Part shown: positions 15,925-21,468 of the stretch, in pieces
Layout: every line of letters begins with the position of its first letter
Position numbering within the stretch: position 1 is the stretch's first letter
Assembly: GCA_000437755.1 (NCBI GenBank)
Contig: FR900174.1
Location: 5,606-27,073 of the forward strand
Length of the DNA: 21,468 nt
Origin: Roseburia sp. CAG:303
Lineage (GTDB): Bacteria > Bacillota > Clostridia > Lachnospirales > Lachnospiraceae
Direction of reading: 5' to 3'
The notes under the pieces: model-generated
Databases searched by the model: none
What the model saw: the letters and a program-made list of their open reading frames with translations, nothing else
What the model was told of the DNA's origin: nothing
Made by a program: the position numbers and the translations under genes

Positions 15925-15933
15925 CGCTCTGTT

Positions 15934-17205
15934 TTATACTTCATCAATTGCTTTTCCGATATCATTACGCATATATTTATTGTCAAACTGAATCCACTTT
16001 GTCGCTTCATAGGCATTTGCCCTTGCAGCCTTCAAATCACTGCCTTTCGCAACGACACCAAGCACACGTCCACCGTTTGTCACGATATCTTCACCATCAA
16101 ATCTGGTTCCGGCATGGAATACATAATAACCATCCTTGCCGTCAAAATTTTCAAAACCTGTAATTTTATATCCTTTTTCATAATGCTCCGGATAACCATC
16201 GGAGGCAAGTACTACACATACTGCGGCATTATCTTCAAACTGCAAATCGATCTGATCCAGTGTTCCGTCGATGCATGCCTCAAACACATCTACGATGTCA
16301 TTCTTCATTCTTGGCAGAACAACCTGTGTTTCCGGATCTCCAAATCTTGCATTATATTCCAGAACCTTTGGTCCATCCTCTGTCAGCATAAGTCCGAAGA
16401 AAATGATTCCCTTGAATGTTCTTCCTTCGGCTGCCATTGCATCCACAGTTTTCTGGTAAATATGCTCCTTACAGAATCTGTCCACTTCTTCCGTGTAGAA
16501 CGGACTTGGGGAAAATGTTCCCATTCCTCCTGTATTCAATCCCTGATCACCATCTTTGGCACGCTTATGATCCTGGGCTGAAGTCATAATCTTAATGGTT
16601 TTTCCATCCACATAGGATAATACAGAAACTTCCCTGCCCGTCATAAATTCTTCTACTACAATTCTGTCTCCCGCAGTTCCAAACTGTTTGTCAAGCATAA
16701 GTGTCTTTACACCTTCTTTTGCTTCATCTCTGGTATTACAGATCAGAACACCTTTTCCGAGTGCCAGACCATCCGCTTTTAAAACGATTGGATACTTTGC
16801 GGTTTCCAGATATTCCAGTGCAGCTTCTGCTGTTTCAAAGGTTTCATATGCTGCGGTCGGAATCTGGTATTTCTTCATCAAATCCTTGGAGAATGCCTTG
16901 GATCCCTCCAGAATCGCTGCATTCTTTCTCGGACCGAAAACACGTAATCCCTCTGCTTCGAACGCATCCACAATACCGCCTACCAACGGATCATCCATGC
17001 CAATTACAGTTAAATCTATCTGCTTTTCCTTTGCAAATGCCACCAGTTTGTCAAATTCCATCGCACCGATGTTTACACATTCTGCAATTCCGCTGATTCC
17101 TGCATTTCCAGGTGCACAATATATCTTATCCACCTTACTGCTCTGTGCTATTTTCCATGCAATCGCATGTTCACGTCCGCCGCTTCCTACGATTAAAACT
17201 TTCAT
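15934..17205 (-). CDS. purD: Phosphoribosylamine-glycine ligase
   Basis: GAR synthetase joins phosphoribosylamine and glycine with ATP, the second step of IMP synthesis. The 423-residue product has normal length and the ATP-grasp layout: N-terminal VGSGGREHAIAWK at 6-18, the PLVGGIVDAF stretch at 73-82, the ATP-binding ADGLALGKGV at 144-153, the glycine-rich NTGGMGTFSPSP at 224-235, and the metal-binding EYNARFGDPETQ at 283-294. GGAGG lies 5-6 nt before ATG 17205. It follows purN by 33 nt and is the last gene of the purEMND run. A dockerin-bearing wall hydrolase gene follows on the same strand after 59 nt. Confidence 0.97.
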   Translation of the reverse strand: MKVLIVGSGGREHAIAWKIAQSSKVDKIYCAPGNAGISGIAECVNIGAMEFDKLVAFAKEKQIDLTVIGMDDPLVGGIVDAFEAEGLRVFGPRKNAAILEGSKAFSKDLMKKYQIPTAAYETFETAEAALEYLETAKYPIVLKADGLALGKGVLICNTRDEAKEGVKTLMLDKQFGTAGDRIVVEEFMTGREVSVLSYVDGKTIKIMTSAQDHKRAKDGDQGLNTGGMGTFSPSPFYTEEVDRFCKEHIYQKTVDAMAAEGRTFKGIIFFGLMLTEDGPKVLEYNARFGDPETQVVLPRMKNDIVDVFEACIDGTLDQIDLQFEDNAAVCVVLASDGYPEHYEKGYKITGFENFDGKDGYYVFHAGTRFDGEDIVTNGGRVLGVVAKGSDLKAARANAYEATKWIQFDNKYMRNDIGKAIDEV

Positions 17206-17238
17206 CTGTTCCTCCTATATGTATGCCTGCTATATCCA

Positions 17239-17871
17239 TCAGACTTCCGGTTTCACTTTTACTTTATTTCCTTCTACTGTAACTCTTCCGGTTGCAATCG
17301 CATGAATTGCCTTTGGCAGAATGACCCATTCCGCCTGTTCCATAACCCTGCGTTGCAATGTTTCCGGAGTATCATCTTCCATGACTTCCACCGGCTGCTG
17401 GAAAATAATCGGACCGGTATCCGTTCCTGCATCCACAAAATGGCAGGTTGCTCCGGTTACCTTTACCCCACGTTCCAGGGCTTTCTCATGGACCTTCAGC
17501 CCATAATAGCCAGTTCCACAGAATGACGGAATCAGGGATGGATGAATATTAATAATCTTATTCGGATATTTTTTAATTAATTTTTCCGGTAATACCACCA
17601 GACATCCTGCAAGAACAATCAGGTCCAGCTGCAGGCTGTCTATTTTCTCTATCAGCTTCTCATTAAATTCTTCCCTGCTGTCAAAATCCTTCGGTGAAAT
17701 ACATACTGCCTCAATTCCGGCTTTTTTTGCTCTCTCAAGTGCGTATGCATTTTTATTATTACTGATAACTGCAGCAATCTCCGTATTTGTAACCTTTCCC
17801 TGAGCTACGGCATCAATAATTGCCTGGAGGTTTGTTCCGCCTCCGGACACCATTACACCAATTCTTAACAT
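17239..17871 (-). CDS. purN: Phosphoribosylglycinamide formyltransferase (folate-dependent)
   Basis: GAR transformylase moves a formyl group from 10-formyltetrahydrofolate to GAR, the third step of IMP synthesis. The 210-residue product shows the N-terminal VSGGGTNLQAIIDA loop that binds phosphate, the INIHPSLIPSF motif with Asn108 and His110, and Asp151 in HFVDAGTDTGPII. These correspond to the Asn-His-Asp catalytic set of E. coli PurN. The purM stop lies inside its start: the genes overlap by 7 nt (17865-17871). GGGAG stands 7 nt before ATG 17871, inside the end of purM, so translation is probably coupled. The folate-independent enzyme PurT is a different family and is excluded. Confidence 0.97.
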   Translation of the reverse strand: MLRIGVMVSGGGTNLQAIIDAVAQGKVTNTEIAAVISNNKNAYALERAKKAGIEAVCISPKDFDSREEFNEKLIEKIDSLQLDLIVLAGCLVVLPEKLIKKYPNKIINIHPSLIPSFCGTGYYGLKVHEKALERGVKVTGATCHFVDAGTDTGPIIFQQPVEVMEDDTPETLQRRVMEQAEWVILPKAIHAIATGRVTVEGNKVKVKPEV

Positions 17872-18890
17872 AATGTAACTCCCTTTTCACCTGCTTCAAT
17901 AGAACCAATTACATAGCATTCCTCGCCTGCTTCGCGAAGTGCTTCCATGGTCTTGTCCACATCTGCCGGATCTACAGCGAGAACCATTCCGATTCCCATA
18001 TTAAAGGTATTATACATCATCTGCTCCTCGATATCTCCATCAACGGAAAGCATTTTGAAAATCGGAGGAACTTCATAACTGTCTTTTTTAATCACTGCTC
18101 TTACGCCATCATGTAACATTCTTGGAATATTTTCATAAAATCCGCCGCCTGTGATATGGCTGCATCCTTTTACCTTAACACCTGCATTCTTAACTGCTTT
18201 CATGGCTTTTACATAAATCTTTGTCGGAACGATTAATGCTTCACCCAGTGTTGAACCCAGTGAATCATAATAGGTATTAAGTGCCTCTTCTGTCATCTTA
18301 AATACATTTCTTACCAGTGAAAATCCATTGCTATGTACACCGCTTGATGCGATTCCAATCAGAGTGTCCCCTGCCTTAATATCTGCACCTGTAATCAGAT
18401 CTTTCTTATCAACCACACCTACTGCAAATCCGGCAATATCATACTCGTCCACCGGATAGAAACCTGGCATCTCTGCTGTCTCACCACCAACCAGTGCTGC
18501 ATCTGCCTGAAGGCAGCCTTCTGCCACACCGCTTACGATAGTTGCAATCTTTTCCGGCTCATTTTTGCCACAGGCAATATAATCCAGGAAAAAGAGAGGT
18601 TCACCACCGGCACATGCCACATCATTCACACACATTGCCACACAGTCGATACCTACTGTATTATGCTTATTTAACAAAAATGCAAGCTTTAACTTTGTTC
18701 CTACTCCATCTGTACCTGATAACAGTACCGGTTCTTCCATGTCTTTAAACTTGCTGATATCAAATGCTCCGGAAAATCCTCCGATTCCTCCGAGAACTTC
18801 TTCCCTCATGGTTTTCCTAACATGTTCCTTCATCAGTTCCACTGACTTATATCCTGCTTCAATATCCACACCAGCTTTTTTGTAATCCAT
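17865..18890 (-). CDS. purM: Phosphoribosylformylglycinamidine cyclo-ligase (AIR synthetase)
   Basis: AIR synthetase closes the imidazole ring from FGAM using ATP, the fifth step. The 341-residue protein has normal length, with GGIGGFSGAFD at 34-44, the phosphate-binding SGTDGVGTK at 58-66, DCVAMCVNDVACAGGEPLFF at 82-101 and VGGETAEMPGFY at 134-145, all diagnostic for PurM. GAGGAG stands 8 nt before ATG 18890. It follows purE by 33 nt and overlaps purN by 7 nt. The purM and purN initiation regions are nearly the same (GGAGTTTACATTATG and GGAGTTACATTATG), possibly by chance or to match their translation. Confidence 0.97.
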   Translation of the reverse strand: MDYKKAGVDIEAGYKSVELMKEHVRKTMREEVLGGIGGFSGAFDISKFKDMEEPVLLSGTDGVGTKLKLAFLLNKHNTVGIDCVAMCVNDVACAGGEPLFFLDYIACGKNEPEKIATIVSGVAEGCLQADAALVGGETAEMPGFYPVDEYDIAGFAVGVVDKKDLITGADIKAGDTLIGIASSGVHSNGFSLVRNVFKMTEEALNTYYDSLGSTLGEALIVPTKIYVKAMKAVKNAGVKVKGCSHITGGGFYENIPRMLHDGVRAVIKKDSYEVPPIFKMLSVDGDIEEQMMYNTFNMGIGMVLAVDPADVDKTMEALREAGEECYVIGSIEAGEKGVTLC

Positions 18891-18923
18891 AATGTAAACT
18901 CCTCTTCTTGCTATAGCAATAAT

Positions 18924-19433
18924 TTATTTGTTTAAATAGTTCTTATGACCAACGGCTTCAAGTTTTTCTTTCTTGGCTACAACTTTTTCCTTCATATTTT
19001 CAGAATAAACCTTTAATTTACCCAAAAGTTCCGGATCTGATGTTGCAAGAATCTTTGCTGCCAGTAATCCGGCATTCAGACCACCGTTGATTGCTACGGT
19101 TGCCACTGGAATTCCACCCGGCATCTGTACGATGGAGTAAAGGGAATCTACTCCGCCGAGTGCTTTCGTATGAATCGGTACTCCGATTACCGGCATTGGA
19201 AATAATGCTGCACACATACCCGGCAGATGTGCTGCTCCTCCTGCACCTGCGATTATTACCTTCATTCCCTTTGATTCTGCTGACTTTGCATAGTCAAAGA
19301 ATATATCCGGCATTCTGTGTGCAGAAATGATCGTCATTTCATAATCCACGCCTAATTCTTCCAACACGTCTGCTGCCTTGCCCATGATTTCAAGATCTGA
19401 ATCACTGCCCATTACAATACCAACTTTAGCCAT
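18924..19433 (-). CDS. purE: 5-(carboxyamino)imidazole ribonucleotide mutase, PurE class I-like
   Basis: PurE makes CAIR, the sixth step of IMP synthesis. The 169-residue product has normal length for the bacterial enzyme. GSDSD at 9-13 binds the substrate phosphate, SAHRMP at 37-42 carries the active-site His39, and GAGGAAHLPG at 63-72 and MPGGIPVATVAINGG at 104-118 are conserved. It looks like class I, which rearranges N5-CAIR made by PurK, but no purK is visible here. If the genome lacks purK, the enzyme would have to use AIR and CO2 directly. AAGGAG lies 9 nt before ATG 19433. It is the first gene behind the best purine promoter in the window. Confidence 0.96.
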   Translation of the reverse strand: MAKVGIVMGSDSDLEIMGKAADVLEELGVDYEMTIISAHRMPDIFFDYAKSAESKGMKVIIAGAGGAAHLPGMCAALFPMPVIGVPIHTKALGGVDSLYSIVQMPGGIPVATVAINGGLNAGLLAAKILATSDPELLGKLKVYSENMKEKVVAKKEKLEAVGHKNYLNK

Positions 19434-19467
19434 GTCTTCTATCTCCTTTTATATTATCATTCTTTTC

Positions 19468-19489
19468 AGTATTTCAACCAAAAAATACT
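19468..19489 (-). promoter_or_regulatory. 5' leader hairpin of the purE transcript
   Basis: Minus strand AGTATTT (19489-19483) pairs with AAATACT (19474-19468) around an 8-nt loop, right at the predicted 5' end (about 19490). It is too short for a purine riboswitch and has no T run. It may just protect the 5' end of the mRNA. Confidence 0.4.
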
Positions 19490-19496
19490 ATTCTTT

Positions 19497-19525
19497 ATTG
19501 TACTTCATATCAATTTGCAAGTCAA
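19497..19525 (-). promoter_or_regulatory. Sigma-A promoter of the purEMND operon
   Basis: Minus strand TTGACT (19525-19520), a 17-nt spacer and TACAAT (19502-19497), each one base from consensus with ideal spacing. The expected start near 19490 gives a leader of about 57 nt. The -35 lies only 8 nt beyond the stop codon of the aminopeptidase gene and no terminator separates them, so read-through may add to expression. I see no PurR-box-like GC-containing palindrome and no purine aptamer. Confidence 0.85.
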
Positions 19526-19533
19526 TAATTTTC

Positions 19534-21468
19534 TTATTTTTCATCAAAAGGTTTATTCAGTTCCTCTGTTCCGGCTAACACAAATCTTCCATCCTGAATT
19601 ACCGGTATTCTTCTGCCATCTGCACATACTGCCGTAATCTCTCCAATCTCTTCATACGGAATCGTAATATCTGTATGACAGCCAAAATATGCTTTCTGCA
19701 TATCCTCTTTCCGCAAGGCACTGATTTCATTTTCCTTTGCTATGATTTCTTTTCCATCCGGATTATACGTTTTTTCCTCTTCTTCATGGCTGTAGCAGGT
19801 ATCACCCACCGCAAAATGAGGCCCCATCTTCTCTACAATAAGAATTGGCATCTTGTATACAATATCATATTTATCCGCCATCACATATGCCGTCGTATTT
19901 GTACCAATTGCAAATTCCCCAATCGGAAGGCTTTCATGGAAATACAGAAGATTTTCCCGGATGAATTTCTGATTTTCTTCTTCAGTTTCAAAATTATCGC
20001 AGGTAAATTTATAAGTCTTTCCTTCTTTAAACCAGATTTTTAAATTTATATATTTCAAACCATTCAGGTAAACACGGCTGACATTCAGGATTCCTTCCGT
20101 TCCCGTCAGCACCGGCGAAGTAAATACCTCACCTAACGGAATATTCACATCTGCAAGACAGTTTTCAAAATTTGTCTGTTTCTGCGGATCTTTCAGTTCA
20201 TGGAGATTCACTTTCATATCCGTACAGTTTTCTCCCTTGCCGCGGACTATAACGTATTCCGCCTGATCCAGTGCCTGAATAATCTTATCCTGTATTTTTC
20301 CGTAAAGCTCAGGATCCAGATTATTAATCCTCATCGTTTCACGGAATATCTGTTCGTAATCACTGCCAATTTCTGCGACCGGATAAGCAATAATGGTAAA
20401 GCTTCTTTCCTCTCCCGGAATGTACTGATAATAAATTTGCACATATTCATTGTTATATTCAACATTTAATTTCTGCTGTTTCTCCGTCAGTGTAATATTC
20501 TCCGGTTTATTTACCGGGGTAAATCCATCCTCGCCGAAGATTTCCAACACTGCCGGGCCTGCCATCTTCGCCGCCTGCTCCTTGTATTTTTCAAATACAT
20601 TTCTGGTCACTTCCAGCCTGCGTCCAACAATATTTTTATCCAGGAACAGTCCCTCATCATTCTGATGATCGTAGAGATACTGCCGGTTTACCGGTGTTGT
20701 TTCTACCCCCTTTGTCCGGATAATCGCATGAAGTCCCATCTTTTCAAACTGTCTGACAGCAGCTCTTATCATACGTTCAAAACCGACTGCATAACGGATT
20801 TCCACCGTTCCCTTTTTAGACAGATCCTTTCCTGCCAGTTCAAATCCTTTGCGGTATCCTTCCGTGTAGGTTGCCGACATTGCTTCAATCTCTTCCTCTG
20901 AGAAAGTCTGCAGCAGCCTTCTTGTTTTCTTTTCATTTTCCGTAATATTTCTGCCGTACCGGTACAGGTACCTGTCATCATCCAAATCGGAATTCATCAC
21001 GATATCCAGATATACGGAACAGTTCTCATCCAACATTTCCCGGAGTGAATGTTCCAGAAAAACTTCAGAATAATCATGCTCAAACCAGTAGATTGCAGAA
21101 TGGATATCCTTCTTCCGGCTGTCTGAATTTTCAAATATATTATAAATTTCAACAAACAGCTCCGCATAAATTACAATATCCGAAAGCCGCTGAATCATTG
21201 CCGGAACGATGGAATTTCTGAGTTTTACCGCAAGCCAGGATAATTCCTTTCCACATTCCTCACCAAGCAGCTTATGTGCATAGGCAGGATTGAGATAACT
21301 TTCCTCATAATGGTCTTTTAGTTCGCCATACAGTATTTCATTTTTTTCTTCCAGTTCTTTTAAGGAAAACTTATCGTAATCCCCATATTGTACCTGTTCG
21401 TATAAATTAAAAACTGTCAGAAGAAACTGCGCTTCTTTTATAAAGAAATCACGAAACGGCTGTTCCAC
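19534..21468 (-). CDS. M29-family metallo-aminopeptidase with long N-terminal extension (5' end at window edge)
   Basis: The C-terminal ~440 residues match peptidase family M29 (AmpS/AmpT/PepS-type aminopeptidases), which release N-terminal residues from peptides using two metal ions. All expected active-site positions can be placed: Glu447 in GEVFTSP, Glu518 in EFAIGTN, His551 in PHFAVGDTCY, Tyr559 in the same block, and His598/Asp600 in HTDI. Typical family members are about 410 residues; this chain has at least 644. The first ~200 residues are a helical, acidic region I do not recognise. About 16 extra residues between His551 and His598 are also present. The frame opens with a GTG exactly at the window edge, so the true start may lie outside. 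The stop is 8 nt from the purE promoter. Confidence 0.85.
   Translation of the reverse strand: MEQPFRDFFIKEAQFLLTVFNLYEQVQYGDYDKFSLKELEEKNEILYGELKDHYEESYLNPAYAHKLLGEECGKELSWLAVKLRNSIVPAMIQRLSDIVIYAELFVEIYNIFENSDSRKKDIHSAIYWFEHDYSEVFLEHSLREMLDENCSVYLDIVMNSDLDDDRYLYRYGRNITENEKKTRRLLQTFSEEEIEAMSATYTEGYRKGFELAGKDLSKKGTVEIRYAVGFERMIRAAVRQFEKMGLHAIIRTKGVETTPVNRQYLYDHQNDEGLFLDKNIVGRRLEVTRNVFEKYKEQAAKMAGPAVLEIFGEDGFTPVNKPENITLTEKQQKLNVEYNNEYVQIYYQYIPGEERSFTIIAYPVAEIGSDYEQIFRETMRINNLDPELYGKIQDKIIQALDQAEYVIVRGKGENCTDMKVNLHELKDPQKQTNFENCLADVNIPLGEVFTSPVLTGTEGILNVSRVYLNGLKYINLKIWFKEGKTYKFTCDNFETEEENQKFIRENLLYFHESLPIGEFAIGTNTTAYVMADKYDIVYKMPILIVEKMGPHFAVGDTCYSHEEEEKTYNPDGKEIIAKENEISALRKEDMQKAYFGCHTDITIPYEEIGEITAVCADGRRIPVIQDGRFVLAGTEELNKPFDEK

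Noticed and set aside
16688..17305. Plus-strand 205-codon open frame
   Set aside because: It lies opposite purD and the end of purN; it is a compositional shadow of conserved genes.
19434..19533. Possible purine riboswitch or PurR operator before purE
   Set aside because: The leader is only about 57 nt with one short hairpin; no aptamer core and no PurR-box-like sequence can be found.
1..21468. Mobile element, phage, defence island or CRISPR
   Set aside because: No transposase, integrase, terminal repeat, nuclease-defence gene or repeat array is visible; all genes are co-directional and mostly housekeeping.

Overview
The window looks like a chromosomal segment of an anaerobic Gram-positive gut-type Firmicute, most likely family Lachnospiraceae (class Clostridia). 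The reasons are a PurL of the long clostridial type with a fused glutaminase domain, small families typical of that group (DUF4250, DUF5662, TIGR01906/DUF1461, and the short protein often labelled 'endosialidase'), a type I cohesin/dockerin pair, AT-rich intergenic DNA with consensus sigma-A promoters, and strong AGGAGG-type ribosome binding sites. The genus cannot be fixed from the sequence alone. Every gene I can support lies on the minus strand, so transcription runs from high to low coordinates.

Layout in the direction of transcription: (1) 21468-19534, the M29 metallo-aminopeptidase, cut by or starting at the window edge and carrying a long extra N-terminal region. (2) 19525-15934, a purine operon behind a clear TTGACT-17-TACAAT promoter: purE, purM, purN (overlapping purM by 7 nt) and purD. 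(3) 15874-12164, a two-gene unit: an exported SH3b/glucosaminidase wall hydrolase ending in a type I dockerin, then a membrane-anchored protein with an exported cohesin domain. (4) 12127-6186, housekeeping genes clpC, the 'endosialidase'-family protein, radA, a sensorless chemoreceptor signalling module, and a CorA-type metal transporter closed by a strong terminator. (5) 6131-5950, a self-contained tRNA-Trp(CCA) gene with its own promoter and terminator. (6) 5908-1, a tight run of small conserved genes (DUF5662, DUF4250, a 76-residue protein, the DUF1461 membrane protein) leading by overlap into purL, then an unrecognised gene that runs off the window.

The purine genes cover steps 2-6 of IMP synthesis apart from gaps: PurD (PRA to GAR), PurN (GAR to FGAR), PurL (FGAR to FGAM), PurM (FGAM to AIR) and PurE (carboxylation of AIR). 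purF, purC, purB, purH and purK are not in the window. purL is about 11.8 kb away from purD on the same strand, with unrelated genes between.

The most interesting feature is the adjacent dockerin-hydrolase and cohesin-anchor pair. Cohesin-dockerin docking is best known from cellulosomes. Here it may instead retain a peptidoglycan hydrolase at the membrane. Four start codons (7763, 4879, 13789, 15874) were moved inward from the longest reading frames because each upstream start overlaps or crowds the Shine-Dalgarno sequence. All four corrected starts have a spacing of 6-7 nt.
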